Below, piece after piece: positions 26,988-36,616 of a stretch of 48,389 nucleotides of DNA (position 1 is the first letter of the stretch; every line of letters starts with the position of its first letter). This stretch comes from Desulfurivibrionaceae bacterium. GTDB taxonomy: Bacteria > Desulfobacterota > Desulfobulbia > Desulfobulbales > VMSU01. The stretch covers positions 1 to 48,389 of the forward strand of contig JAQYVV010000022.1 of the NCBI GenBank assembly GCA_030145275.1, read 5' to 3'. The notes beneath the pieces are model-generated. The model saw only the letters and a list, made by a program, of their open reading frames with translations. It did not search any database and was not told the DNA's origin. The translations under genes and the position numbers were made by a program.

Positions 26988-29789
26988 ATGGGTGGCATCG
27001 GTTCCGTCCTTAACATAGCAAAGGAAGCTCTACTTACCCACCAGTCTTCCATAAGTGTTGCCGGGCATAACATCGCAAACGTTGACACCCCTGGTTACAG
27101 CAGACAGACGCTCAACCTGAGTACGGTTGTAGCATCACCTAGCGGCTCCGGTTTTTTCGGCAACGGGGTAAACGGCACATCTGTAACCCGCGCGTACGAC
27201 CAGTTCATGGTAAAGCGGCTAACTGACCAGAACTCCACCATAAACAACCTGGAAGCCATGCAGCAATCTCTGCGGGTTGTGGAAACCATCTTCAACGAGG
27301 CCCCAGGCCTTGCAGTTAATGATCTTATGTCCCAGTTCTGGGAGGCGTGGCAGGGATTGGCTAATAACCCTGAACTTTCATCCTCCAGACAGACCGTCGT
27401 TCAGCAAGCAGAACTTTTAAACACCCAGTTCAGCATGATGACCTCTGAAATTGTCAACACCCGCAACGACATTTCAACCAGTTTGAACGCGGGCATGTCC
27501 GACATTAACGCTCTTACTAAACAAATTGCAGACCTCAATGGCCAGATAAGTGGCTCAGAAACATCACAGCACCAGCAAAACGATTTGCGTGACACGCGAG
27601 ATACTATCCTGAAAGAACTCTCAGGACTCGTAAATATCAACTATTTTGAAACATCCACCGGGGCCTACACGGTTATGCTTGCGGATGGCCATACCCTTGT
27701 GGAACAAAATGAAAACTGGGGGGTCGCCTGGGCCGATAATAAGATGTTCTGGCTCAGCACTACCGCTGAAGGGGTCACAAGCAGGACAGAATTGAACGAA
27801 GAAACATCCCTTGGCGGCTCTATTGGTGGGATGATAGCAGTAAACAACCAGCTAACAGAAGGAAACCCCGACAATTACCTTGGCCGCCTCAATGCTCTGG
27901 CAAACTCTCTTATAAGGGAGGTAAACCAAGTACATTCCCAAGGGGTTGGAACTATAAGATTTTCAGAGATCCTCACAAGCGCCGAAATGGCCGAAGACGC
28001 CGTTCTGCTGCAATCGACTATTGACAGCAAAACGGCAATAGACACTATCGCGGCAGGAACCTTAACAATTAACGACCGAGCCATTGGTAGAATTGACGGA
28101 GCAACCGCAAGTTTAGGCCTTGCCATGGGAAAAGCATACAATGCAGCCCAAGCCATTAACGATGCCTATGCCGGAGTAGATGCCAAATTGACGACTCTGG
28201 TTGCAGGAGATCCTGTAACAGCAATGGCTGCAGGAGATATAACGGTCTCGTTTACCATTAACGGGGTCCCCATTGACTACACAATTAATTTGGTCGATGA
28301 TGTTAATCCGGCTACATTGGCAGCAAATGTTGTCAGTGAAATAAACAGTGACATCGACGATCACAACAACAACGTCGGCCTGACTGCGCCCCAGGAAAAT
28401 ATCCCTAAAATGACGATCAGGGCAACAGTCGGCACCGGTCAGAACGGGGGAGCAACCAACTCCATCATTTTACAAAACACAAATGCCGGCGATGAATCCA
28501 ATATTATAATTGCCGAAGTTGACAACACCGCCGGTTCTACTGAAAGCAACCTCGGACTAACAGATGGCACTTATGTGGCCGACTCAACCCACAACACTGG
28601 ACAATTATCCCTTTTTTCCAATGATGCCCCCATTTCCATAGAAGGCGGAACCGATGACAGTTTTCTCTCTCAATTGGGATGGGCAAGTTCGATTAGCTAT
28701 TTTGATCAGGCTGTCTCTCCAGGAGCCACCGGTGCCACTTTCAATTTGAATGGAACACCAATAAGCACCGGAGCAGGAGATGATGCCGACGCCATAGTCG
28801 TCGCTATAAACGCACAAACCAACATTACCGGAGTAGAGGCACATGTAGGAGATTGGACAAACGGAGAAGCGCCAGGTTCCATCGTTTTCACAAGTGATTC
28901 AGCCAATATTAAAGTTTCTGAAATCGATGATACAGAAGCTGCTGTCCTTGGCTTTACAAATTTCACAAAATACAGTGTAGCTGGTGCTGACGACATATCC
29001 GGAGACGGAAAACTATCCTACGACTATTCTGACAATGGTGTAGCAAATTCCCTTATGGGATTAAATTATAACGACCAACTTGTGACAGACGGGGGCAGTT
29101 TCAATATTTGGCTATACAACAATAACGGCACCCCTGCCCTTCCGCAGCCTGTCAATGTTTCCATGGAGCGGGCTTATGACCTCAACGATGTCGCCGACGC
29201 CATCAATGCTTCCATTGTGAACGCCACTAACGACCCAGACCACTGGGTCAAAGCAACTGTATTTAATAACAAACTGATTCTAACTCCAGACTCAGACCAC
29301 CAGTTTGCCTTTGGCGAGGACAGCTCAAATTTTTTAGCATCCGCCGGCCTCAATACCTTTTTCACCGGTAACAGTGCCGACTCCATTGCCATAAACTCTG
29401 TCGTATCAAATGACTTGAACAACCTGGCAGCTGGAACTATTAATCAATTTGGCGAAATATTTTCCGGCGACAACTCCAACGTCTTGGAGATTACCAACAT
29501 ACAGCGAAAAGAGGCAATTTCCTTCACCGACGGCACAACTGACACTCTGGACGGCCATTACAATTCTCTTGTTGCTGAAATCGGCCTGAATACGCGTAGC
29601 GTTGACACCGACCTTGAGTTTAATACCCAAGTCAACGACCAGTTAAATCAGTTGCGAGATGCTACTTCAGGGGTGTCTCTTGATGAAGAAATGGCCAACC
29701 TGATTAAATTTCAGCACGCCTATTCCGCCGCCGCAAAGCTGATAACGGCTGCAGACGAAATGCTGCAAACTTTACTGAACTCGGTATAA
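26988..29789 (+). CDS. flgK: Flagellar hook-filament junction protein FlgK, oversized
   Basis: 933 aa; ordinary FlgK proteins have roughly 450-650. The N-terminal ALLTHQSSISVAGHNIANVD and TPGYSRQTL motif and the C-terminal SLDEEMANLIKFQHAYSAAA with DEMLQTLLNSV are intact. The extra length lies in the middle (about residues 390-800): Asn/Asp/Gly-rich beta repeats of Flagellin_IN type, such as ITVSFTINGVPIDYTINLVD and GATFNLNGTPISTGAGDDAD. These would project as surface domains from the junction. Start is one base after flgN. Confidence 0.93.
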   Translation: MGGIGSVLNIAKEALLTHQSSISVAGHNIANVDTPGYSRQTLNLSTVVASPSGSGFFGNGVNGTSVTRAYDQFMVKRLTDQNSTINNLEAMQQSLRVVETIFNEAPGLAVNDLMSQFWEAWQGLANNPELSSSRQTVVQQAELLNTQFSMMTSEIVNTRNDISTSLNAGMSDINALTKQIADLNGQISGSETSQHQQNDLRDTRDTILKELSGLVNINYFETSTGAYTVMLADGHTLVEQNENWGVAWADNKMFWLSTTAEGVTSRTELNEETSLGGSIGGMIAVNNQLTEGNPDNYLGRLNALANSLIREVNQVHSQGVGTIRFSEILTSAEMAEDAVLLQSTIDSKTAIDTIAAGTLTINDRAIGRIDGATASLGLAMGKAYNAAQAINDAYAGVDAKLTTLVAGDPVTAMAAGDITVSFTINGVPIDYTINLVDDVNPATLAANVVSEINSDIDDHNNNVGLTAPQENIPKMTIRATVGTGQNGGATNSIILQNTNAGDESNIIIAEVDNTAGSTESNLGLTDGTYVADSTHNTGQLSLFSNDAPISIEGGTDDSFLSQLGWASSISYFDQAVSPGATGATFNLNGTPISTGAGDDADAIVVAINAQTNITGVEAHVGDWTNGEAPGSIVFTSDSANIKVSEIDDTEAAVLGFTNFTKYSVAGADDISGDGKLSYDYSDNGVANSLMGLNYNDQLVTDGGSFNIWLYNNNGTPALPQPVNVSMERAYDLNDVADAINASIVNATNDPDHWVKATVFNNKLILTPDSDHQFAFGEDSSNFLASAGLNTFFTGNSADSIAINSVVSNDLNNLAAGTINQFGEIFSGDNSNVLEITNIQRKEAISFTDGTTDTLDGHYNSLVAEIGLNTRSVDTDLEFNTQVNDQLNQLRDATSGVSLDEEMANLIKFQHAYSAAAKLITAADEMLQTLLNSV

Positions 29790-29905
29790 ATTTAAACTTG
29801 AAATCCTAATCTTGGTACTAAATTGACAGACCCTTTAAAAATGTTCCGAACCTTGTTTTCGTTATTGGTAACATAGGCAATGACATATAGTCCGGGAGAG
29901 ATAAT

Positions 29906-31879
29906 ATGAGAACCACACTTAATACAGTTTACACCATGATCCAAAGTAACATTAACAGGATTACCACGGACATGAGCAGGATAAACAATCAGATTTCCTC
30001 CGGTATGCAAATGTCGAAAATATCTGATGACCCTGTGAATCTGGTCGGCGCTCTGCGTTTTCGCAGCTCCATTACCGAGCTTGAACAATACTCCGAAAAT
30101 ATTAGCATGGGTGAAACCACCATCTCCGGTTCCGAGACAGCTCTTCGAGAGATGAAGGAGTTGACCGTAAGAGCAAAAGAACTTGCCATTCAAGCAATAA
30201 ACCCGGCATTTTCATCCAGTGAGCACACGGCCTTGGCTGCTGAGATAAAGAACCTGCACGAACAGGCAGTTATGCTGGCCAACACCCAGGTAAACGGCAA
30301 ATACATTTTCGGGGGATACCGGACAACGGGGTATACGGATGCTGAACCCTCCCCATTTATCATTGATAAAGGCAACGGCCACTGGATAAATGGCACTACA
30401 CCCACAGCCACAGCTACCATAGACGCAGATACTTTAAAAATTAATGGGTTCTTCATCGACGCTTCAGTTGACGACGAGATCTCTACAGCTGACGAAGACG
30501 CCTCCGCAGCAGCCAAGGCAACAGCCATAAATGCCGCAACTGCGAACACCGGTGTAACTGCTGAAATTATTCCAGCAACTCTTGAAGGGGGAAATGTTCT
30601 AGGAGGTACTTTTGACCCCCTTGCCCCTACTGGGCATATTTTTCAAATTAACAATATTGATATTCTTCCAACAGGGGCAACAACAACTATTCAGCCAGGT
30701 GACATAGACAATGTCCTTGTTACTGCCATAAATGCAGCCACCGACACAGGAGACCCATTAACCAGCACTGGGGTCAAAGCCACCAGGAACAGTAGTACTG
30801 GTGCAATCATTCTCACTGCTATAGACGGAAGGAATATAGAGATCGAAGATACGTCCGTCCTGACCGGCCTTACAGCCGGGGTCGCCCCCGAAGTCACCTA
30901 CGGCTCGATCCAGCTTAGGTCAGACAGAGTATTTACCTTGGAAGATACTGATCCCTTAAACACAGGTACGGAAACTAGCTTTGAGGCCCTCGGTCTGACT
31001 GGAGGAGAAGCAACAACCGGCGAACCTGATGATATTCTTGATGATGGAATAATAAACGTCTACAGTATCCACGACCAAACAGGCACCGTTCGTTATACTG
31101 GGGATAGAGAAAATGATCTGGAAATTAAAATCGGCAAGGTTGAAACAATGGTCATTGGCGAAAATGGTCAATCGGGTGTGGCAGAAACCGATATTTTCAC
31201 CTCGTTAAAACAGCTTGAAGACGCATTATTAAATAATAAGTTCACCTCTGTCACCAGTACCTACAGTGCGACAGACACAAGCGAGGAGCTCGACAGCGGA
31301 CTGACCGGGATGGAAAGGGACCTTACAGATCCTTTTATAGATGGTAGTTTCACCATAACTGTAACAGACCACGACTATTATCCTCCGACCGAAAAGGACG
31401 TCACGATTCGAATGGACACAAGCGTAGACAGTCTGGACAGCGTTACCCAGAGAATTGATGGAGTTCCAAATATCTCTGCCTCCTGGAATGACGATGGCAA
31501 ATTAGAAATCACATCTGACCAACCGGAACGCTATACCTTCTCCCTTGGATATGACACCTCTAACTTTTTAAGCACCGTCGGCATTGACGACTATGCAATG
31601 CAGTACAATGCCCTCAGCCAGTCCTTGACCAACCTGGACAACACGCTGGACAATATTACCGAAAAAATTTCCGGCTTTGGGGCAAAGGCCAATAGAATTG
31701 ATATCCAATCCCAAATTTATAGTGGCTTGCAGCTTGCTGCCGCAGAAAACCTTTCAAAAGTCCAGGACACCGACCTTTTAAAAGCAATAATGGAGCTTAA
31801 GGCCAAAGAAACCGCATATCAGGCCACCCTATCGGCCGCTGCAAAAACAATGCAGCTCAGCCTTGTTGATTATTTATAA
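29906..31879 (+). CDS. flgL: Flagellar hook-filament junction protein FlgL, oversized
   Basis: 657 aa; typical FlgL is 300-400. The N-terminal TDMSRINNQISSGMQMSKIS with DDPVNLVGALRFRSSITELE, and the C-terminal LKAIMELKAKETAYQATLSA are the flagellin-like coiled ends. A long insertion of about residues 150-480 is rich in Thr, Asp and Ala with repeated AxxAINAAT-type segments. It is larger in parallel with FlgK, so the two junction proteins have probably gained outer domains together. Ribosome site GGGAGAG lies before the ATG. Confidence 0.92.
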   Translation: MRTTLNTVYTMIQSNINRITTDMSRINNQISSGMQMSKISDDPVNLVGALRFRSSITELEQYSENISMGETTISGSETALREMKELTVRAKELAIQAINPAFSSSEHTALAAEIKNLHEQAVMLANTQVNGKYIFGGYRTTGYTDAEPSPFIIDKGNGHWINGTTPTATATIDADTLKINGFFIDASVDDEISTADEDASAAAKATAINAATANTGVTAEIIPATLEGGNVLGGTFDPLAPTGHIFQINNIDILPTGATTTIQPGDIDNVLVTAINAATDTGDPLTSTGVKATRNSSTGAIILTAIDGRNIEIEDTSVLTGLTAGVAPEVTYGSIQLRSDRVFTLEDTDPLNTGTETSFEALGLTGGEATTGEPDDILDDGIINVYSIHDQTGTVRYTGDRENDLEIKIGKVETMVIGENGQSGVAETDIFTSLKQLEDALLNNKFTSVTSTYSATDTSEELDSGLTGMERDLTDPFIDGSFTITVTDHDYYPPTEKDVTIRMDTSVDSLDSVTQRIDGVPNISASWNDDGKLEITSDQPERYTFSLGYDTSNFLSTVGIDDYAMQYNALSQSLTNLDNTLDNITEKISGFGAKANRIDIQSQIYSGLQLAAAENLSKVQDTDLLKAIMELKAKETAYQATLSAAAKTMQLSLVDYL

Positions 31880-31930
31880 CTGGCTGAGTATAGTCCGATT
31901 TTAAACTGCGAGCCAAGGAGGGCATAGAGA

Positions 31931-32170
31931 ATGCTGATTTTAAGCAGAAAAGTCGGAGAAGCTGTTGTCGTCACAGAAAAGGTGACTGTGCGGCTGCTGG
32001 AGATAAAAGGCGGCCAAATAAAACTGGGCGTTGAGGCCCCGAGTGATATGGCCATCCATCGGGAAGAAGTGTTCCTCAGAATAGTTGAAGAGAATAAAAA
32101 GGCGGCCTCATCAACTTCATCAACTCAACCGGCAGACCTTTCAATCCTTTCCAAATTGATTCAAAAATAA
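31931..32170 (+). CDS. csrA: Carbon storage regulator CsrA
   Basis: 79 aa; the first 55 are the CsrA fold (MLILSRKVGEAVVV, GGQIKLGVEAPSDMAIHREE), with RNA-binding residues at both edges. A Ser/Thr-rich tail of about 20 residues follows. CsrA binds GGA motifs in mRNA leaders and controls motility. It is placed between flgL and fliW, whose product is its protein antagonist. An AAGGAGGG site precedes the ATG. Confidence 0.97.
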   Translation: MLILSRKVGEAVVVTEKVTVRLLEIKGGQIKLGVEAPSDMAIHREEVFLRIVEENKKAASSTSSTQPADLSILSKLIQK

Positions 32171-32200
32171 ACCTGTGCAACGAGCAGAGATCTATCTAAC

Positions 32201-32313
32201 TAATCCGGATAAACCGGAAATAAGTACCTTAACAGTAGATGCAACACCTTTAAATAAATCCACTTTTTTAATTTTTTGCCATAAAAAACACGAAAATTAT
32301 TTCTAAGGTACTA
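32201..32313 (+). repeat. Dispersed 5'-leader repeat, copy C (upstream of fliW)
   Basis: Left end TCCGGATAAACCGGAAATAA with arm AAGTACCTTA (32222-32231); right arm TAAGGTACTA (32304-32313). Directly after the arm comes AAGGAG, five bases before the fliW ATG. The hairpin module of copies A and B is missing: TTGCCA joins directly to TAAAAAACACGA. Confidence 0.85.
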
Positions 32314-32322
32314 AGGAGCAGA

Positions 32323-32793
32323 ATGGAAAACACAGATAAAAGTCCTACTAATTCCCAGCAGGGCAGAAAAATACATACCAGCAGGTTTGGCGACTTAGAG
32401 ATCGATGAAGACAAGCTGATCACGATGACCACCCCACTGCCTGGATTTCCCGACGAACACCTCTTCATCCTCCTGCCACATGGGCCCAATGCCCCTTTTT
32501 TCTGGCTGCAGTCCACAGACAGCCCAGAAGTTGCATTTATTGTCATCTCTCCCGATTTTGTAAAACCGCAATTCAAACCTGAAGTAAGCTCTGCTGTACG
32601 CAAAGAACTGCAGATATCAAAAGAGCAGGACATGGAACTCATGGTGATTATCACCATCCCGCCAGGAAAGCCACAGGATATGACAGCAAATCTTCTCGGC
32701 CCTTTGGTCTTTAACGCTGAGAAACGCCTGGCCAAACAGATCGTTCTTGATCCAACAAAATACGACCCTTGCTGGCCAATCCCTTTGGAATAA
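32323..32793 (+). CDS. fliW: Flagellar assembly factor FliW
   Basis: 156 aa. Family marks are RFGDLEIDEDKLITMTTPLP with GFPDEHLFILLP, and VIITIPPGKPQDMTANLLGP. FliW binds either flagellin or CsrA; free FliW inhibits CsrA, which couples filament assembly to translation. Its leader is repeat copy C, which carries several GGA triplets near the ribosome site and so could itself be a CsrA target (inference). An N-terminal extension of about 17 polar residues precedes the usual start of the domain. Confidence 0.94.
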   Translation: MENTDKSPTNSQQGRKIHTSRFGDLEIDEDKLITMTTPLPGFPDEHLFILLPHGPNAPFFWLQSTDSPEVAFIVISPDFVKPQFKPEVSSAVRKELQISKEQDMELMVIITIPPGKPQDMTANLLGPLVFNAEKRLAKQIVLDPTKYDPCWPIPLE

Positions 32794-32854
32794 TACAACC
32801 TTTATGAAACCTATTTTCGTACTTTCTGGTGGTGTAACTCAGATCGGCCAAATG

Positions 32855-33205
32855 TTAAACATGACCGCAGGAGTGAAATTGAAGATATCGTTGCAGTTGA
32901 ATAGCCTGGGAGGGGGAAAGAGAAAATTCTACACTTTTTTGAGCAGTTTTCATAACGCTGAAAGGCAAACTACTTCGTGAGATACTATTTCCGATGGTCC
33001 GGCAGGAAACATCTTCAAGAAAAAAATCATTTTCCTTATCAAAAAGACTCAAGCTCTCAATACCCTGACACTCATCATTGCTAGAGAAATGAGAAAATGC
33101 CATGCCCCCCATGCTTATATCATTAATTCTTCCGGGATGCGCCTTGCTGAACACAAAAGTATCCTTATTAACCTTAAAACGTTTATGTTGTCTTCTTTCC
33201 AGCAT
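32855..33205 (-). CDS. Short PilZ-domain protein
   Basis: 116 aa with start at ATG 33205 (MLERRQHKRF). It begins with RRQHKRFKVNKDTFVFS followed by INDISMGGMAFSH, the two PilZ motifs for c-di-GMP. It is a single-domain PilZ protein without the YcgR N-terminal part. The open frame extends 29 codons upstream but the leader is unlike the family. It converges with fliW and so may also serve motility control. Confidence 0.75.
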   Translation of the reverse strand: MLERRQHKRFKVNKDTFVFSKAHPGRINDISMGGMAFSHFSSNDECQGIESLSLFDKENDFFLEDVSCRTIGNSISRSSLPFSVMKTAQKSVEFSLSPSQAIQLQRYLQFHSCGHV

Positions 33206-33352
33206 GGTCTTCAAAAAGTAAAGGTAACCCTGCCAATTTCTTGGACCAGCAAGGCAGTTAAAATGCATCCATCCCTTAAAAGCAACACACATACTTTCAC
33301 AAAAACACTAAGTTGTCAAGAACAAAAATGCAATCAAACTACCAGGGAAACG

Positions 33353-34237
33353 TTAATCCAGCTCAACGGTAAACTTCTTTATAAAATCAATGGGATGGTA
33401 GGACATCTTCGCCTTCCGCAACCCTTCACTCCCTAAATCCTGCTCCCGGTTGACCTTTACAGCCATGGGATTTTCTTCAAGAAAGAGTTTATTGATCGCC
33501 TGATAGATGCCTTTGTACTCGGCAAGCCCCTTCTCTATATGGATAACAAGGGTGTCGGGATAAACAACCTCTCCCACGGTAAAGGCCGCAACTTGCTGAT
33601 CTATAAGTATGACCCCTCCGACGAGACGCTCAAAACTATCCCAGTCACATAATATCCTTTCAATAACTCTATTTTCAGCGGTCAACCCTGCAGAAGCCTC
33701 ACAGTTTTTCCAGGCACACCAGTCAGCCTGCATACACAGGGTCTTCTCAAGCATGGATTTTTCCATTGGCACATATTGAAAATCAAAGCTATTTTGGAAC
33801 TGGCTGAACCTATTTTTCTTTCTATGGAAACGATTCCCTTTTAATTCAGTCAATTCCTCACACGAATAAAGATAGTCCCAATGCTCTCTCGATACGCTAA
33901 TTTTCAAGCGATCAGCCAACTGACCGCCCTGCCAAATGTGCATTAATTGTTCTGGGACCCTTATAAATCTACTGCCACTGTTAAAGGAGCCGAGCTGTTT
34001 TGGCCAATCGGCACCTTCCCATCTACCAACAGGAGCCCAGTAACAAACAGGAGGTTTCCCCTGTCTGATCCAAACCATATCCCCGTCCCAAGCCCACGAC
34101 AACTCATACTCCTCGGCCCATCCCCATAAATTAGCAAAAGTATAATCAGAGGCCAACTGCAAGCAGCTTTCAAAGAGTTTCGTGTACTCCGCCTGTCTCT
34201 CCAGGCTTATTGGTTCAAAAACAAGACCCATGAGCAT
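33353..34237 (-). CDS. DUF2156 domain protein (GNAT-like, phosphatidylglycerol lysyltransferase C-terminal type)
   Basis: 294 aa without membrane segments. Visible patterns are LKGNRFHRKKNRFSQFQ, GGVILIDQQVAAFTVGEV, VIHIEKGLAEYKGIYQAINK and VNREQDLGSEGLRKAKMSYH, which belong to DUF2156 proteins with a doubled GNAT-like fold. The relatives transfer an amino acid from tRNA to lipid, but soluble DUF2156 proteins have unknown substrates. It begins nine bases after the protease gene on the same strand, so both are probably co-transcribed. Confidence 0.82.
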   Translation of the reverse strand: MLMGLVFEPISLERQAEYTKLFESCLQLASDYTFANLWGWAEEYELSWAWDGDMVWIRQGKPPVCYWAPVGRWEGADWPKQLGSFNSGSRFIRVPEQLMHIWQGGQLADRLKISVSREHWDYLYSCEELTELKGNRFHRKKNRFSQFQNSFDFQYVPMEKSMLEKTLCMQADWCAWKNCEASAGLTAENRVIERILCDWDSFERLVGGVILIDQQVAAFTVGEVVYPDTLVIHIEKGLAEYKGIYQAINKLFLEENPMAVKVNREQDLGSEGLRKAKMSYHPIDFIKKFTVELD

Positions 34238-34246
34238 TTGCCCCTA

Positions 34247-35479
34247 TCAGAGTGAGCGAATGGCCCGGATTCGTTCCAAAAGAGGGGGGTGTGAATAATT
34301 GAGAAAAACGTAGAAGGGATGCGGGGTCAGATTTGCAAGATTATGGACTGAAAGTTTTTTTAAGGCCGTGATTAAGGCTTCACCATCTTTGCTCGTTTCA
34401 ACAGCAAAGGCATCGGCCTCATATTCATTGACCCTCGACATTTTGTTTATAAAAAGAGACAAAACCATCTCAATGGGGCTAAACAACAGTCCAAAAAATA
34501 TCAAACCCACGTAGATAGAGCCCTGCTCCATGTAAAAAGCATCAAATAACCCTTTGTGGGTCAAAAATATTGAGACCAGATAAAACATCACACCCATGTG
34601 AAGAATACTTATCAGCATCCCCTTTAAAATATGCTTTTTTTGGTAATGCCCTATCTCATGAGCCAAAACCGCAACCAACTCGTCATCCGTCTGCCTATCA
34701 ATTAGGGTATCAAAGAGGGCAATTCTTTTATGTTTTCCAAAACCGGTAAAAAAGGCATTGGATTTATTTGAACGTTTGGAGCCGTCTATAACAAAAACAT
34801 TTTCCAAGGAAAATTTGACCGAACGGGCATAAGCCATTATCTTCTCCTTCAAATCACCATCTTCCAAGGCCTCAAACTTATTAAAGAGAGGCATAATCCA
34901 GGTTGGCGCTATAAACTGTACCAAAAGGGTAAAAAGTGTAACCGCTGCCCAACAGTACAACCAGGCCAGAGAGCCTCCGTATTCAAAAAGGGCCAAAACC
35001 AGAGACATAAACACTCCCCCGAGGAGTATCGCCAGACAAAACCCTTTCAAAACATCAAGGACAAAGGTTTTCGGGGTTGTTCGATTAAAACCGAAACGCT
35101 CTTCAATAACAAAAGTGGAGTAGAGTGAAAAAGGTAGCGATACAATAAACTTGAGCAGCATAAGTATGCCAATATATGCGAGCCCCAACTGAATCGGGCC
35201 ACTCAAAATCCCCCTTAAAAACTGATCAAGGGCATTAAAGGCTCCAGAAAACCAGAAGACAAGCAATACCCCCAGGTCAAAAAATTCAACCAAAAGGCCA
35301 AATTTAGTTTTTATCATTGTGTACTCCTGTGACTTACGGTACGCCTCCGAGTCATATACTCCATTAAACTCCTCGGGAAGACCCTGTTTCAATGAGCTGA
35401 GATTCAACATTTCCGAGATGATACTGATAAGTGAATTAAGCAGAAGTGCTGCTAAAATTATAAAGGCATATATATTCAT
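34247..35479 (-). CDS. M48 family metalloprotease, Ste24/CAAX-protease type
   Basis: 410 aa from ATG 35479, the usual length of bacterial Ste24 homologues; the frame extends 38 codons upstream, but that leader is Cys-rich and not family-like. Several membrane helices surround the zinc site VLAHEIGHYQKKH (HExxH), with the third ligand in NEYEADAFAVE. TGFGKHKRIALFDTLID and HPFYVFLNYSHPPLLERI are also typical. It would cleave membrane or misfolded proteins at the inner membrane; targets are unknown. Confidence 0.9.
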   Translation of the reverse strand: MNIYAFIILAALLLNSLISIISEMLNLSSLKQGLPEEFNGVYDSEAYRKSQEYTMIKTKFGLLVEFFDLGVLLVFWFSGAFNALDQFLRGILSGPIQLGLAYIGILMLLKFIVSLPFSLYSTFVIEERFGFNRTTPKTFVLDVLKGFCLAILLGGVFMSLVLALFEYGGSLAWLYCWAAVTLFTLLVQFIAPTWIMPLFNKFEALEDGDLKEKIMAYARSVKFSLENVFVIDGSKRSNKSNAFFTGFGKHKRIALFDTLIDRQTDDELVAVLAHEIGHYQKKHILKGMLISILHMGVMFYLVSIFLTHKGLFDAFYMEQGSIYVGLIFFGLLFSPIEMVLSLFINKMSRVNEYEADAFAVETSKDGEALITALKKLSVHNLANLTPHPFYVFLNYSHPPLLERIRAIRSL

Positions 35480-35741
35480 ATTTTTGACAAAGATGGGGTA
35501 GAAGTTCAAAGGTTGAAGAGCAAGAATAAAATTTCTGCTGAGACAGCTGAAACAAACTGGACATATTGATATTGAGCAGCTTTTCAGTATCAATTCACAA
35601 AGGAAAAGAGTAGATTAAAAAACCATTTGCTTACTTTAGTCAGTTTGATTATTTAGTGCCACAGAGAAAATAAAAAATATCGAAATCCCCCAGTTCAACG
35701 CAGAAACATTTAGAACAGAAATTCAAAAAGGTACAGGTATT

Positions 35742-36443
35742 GTGGAAGACGTCAGTATAATCAAAATGTTTATTGATGCAGGACCCATGGTCAAATTTGT
35801 CATGCTGCTCCTTTTGGCCTTTTCCATCGGATCTTGGTATATTGTATTTATGAAATTTATTCTGCTAAAGAAAGTCCGGCAGGATTCAGAAGAGTTCCTT
35901 GACACCTTCTGGAAATGCAAAAATCTTTCAGAGGCCTATAAAGTAGCGCAAGACAACATTGTCAGCCCGGAAGCCTCTATTTTCAAAACCGGCTATAATG
36001 AGCTACAGAAACTCGGCAAAAACCGGGGTCCCTCATCTTCTGAGCCTGAGGACACCTTTGAAATGCGAATGGCGGGCATGGACAATTTGAAAAGGGCCCT
36101 AGACAAAGCGGAAAACGTTGAGACAAGACGCTTAGCGAAAGCCCTTACTTTTTTGGCAACAACAGGAAGTGCCACCCCTTTTATCGGTCTCTTTGGTACT
36201 GTTTGGGGAATCATGAGCTCATTTCAGGAAATCGGCCGCCGAGGTTCAGCTTCACTTGCCGTTGTTGCACCAGGTATTTCTGAGGCATTGGTTGCAACTG
36301 CGGCAGGACTCGCTGTTGCCATCCCTGCTGTTATCTTTTTCAACTATTTTTCAAGTAAAATATCGACTTTAGAAAACGATATGCAGCGGTTTTCCGCTGA
36401 CTTCCTAAACCTTGTGGAAAGAGATCTTATTTCCAAAGTATAA
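35742..36443 (+). CDS. tolQ: Tol-Pal system motor protein TolQ (ExbB-like)
   Basis: 233 aa, GTG start. Three membrane segments: residues 17-42, about 133-165 (TPFIGLFGTVWGIMSSF) and 178-203 (GISEALVATAAGLAVAIPAV). TolQ with TolR forms the proton-driven motor in the inner membrane that acts on the outer membrane at division. The following tolR is 173 bases away, an unusual gap for this operon, filled by tandem repeats. Confidence 0.93.
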   Translation: MEDVSIIKMFIDAGPMVKFVMLLLLAFSIGSWYIVFMKFILLKKVRQDSEEFLDTFWKCKNLSEAYKVAQDNIVSPEASIFKTGYNELQKLGKNRGPSSSEPEDTFEMRMAGMDNLKRALDKAENVETRRLAKALTFLATTGSATPFIGLFGTVWGIMSSFQEIGRRGSASLAVVAPGISEALVATAAGLAVAIPAVIFFNYFSSKISTLENDMQRFSADFLNLVERDLISKV

Positions 36444-36605
36444 CCCCATATGGGGACCATAGCTTGGTACTCGCCCGGAGTATACCATTTACCTAACGGG
36501 TGCTCAGTTCACTCCTCTCCTCGGAGTCTATCGCTTACCTGAGGGGGACTCAGTTCTGTACCCCCTCGGAGTCTTCGCTTACCTGAGGGGTATAAATACT
36601 TTCAC
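36444..36605 (+). repeat. Degenerate tandem repeats between tolQ and tolR
   Basis: Three imperfect units contain CTCGGAGTCT...CGCTTACCTGAGGG...CTCAGTTC (best seen at 36506-36590). Each has a palindromic core (CCCTCGGAG against the following CCTGAGGGG). The last runs into GAGGGGTATAAATAC, closely matching the module of repeat copies A and B. No open frame is present. Confidence 0.7.
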
Positions 36606-36616
36606 TAAAGAGAATT

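Noticed and set aside
29812..29827. TGGTACTAAATTGACA upstream of flgL as a sigma-54 promoter
   Set aside because: The -12 part is TGACA and not TTGCA; the conserved GC is missing.
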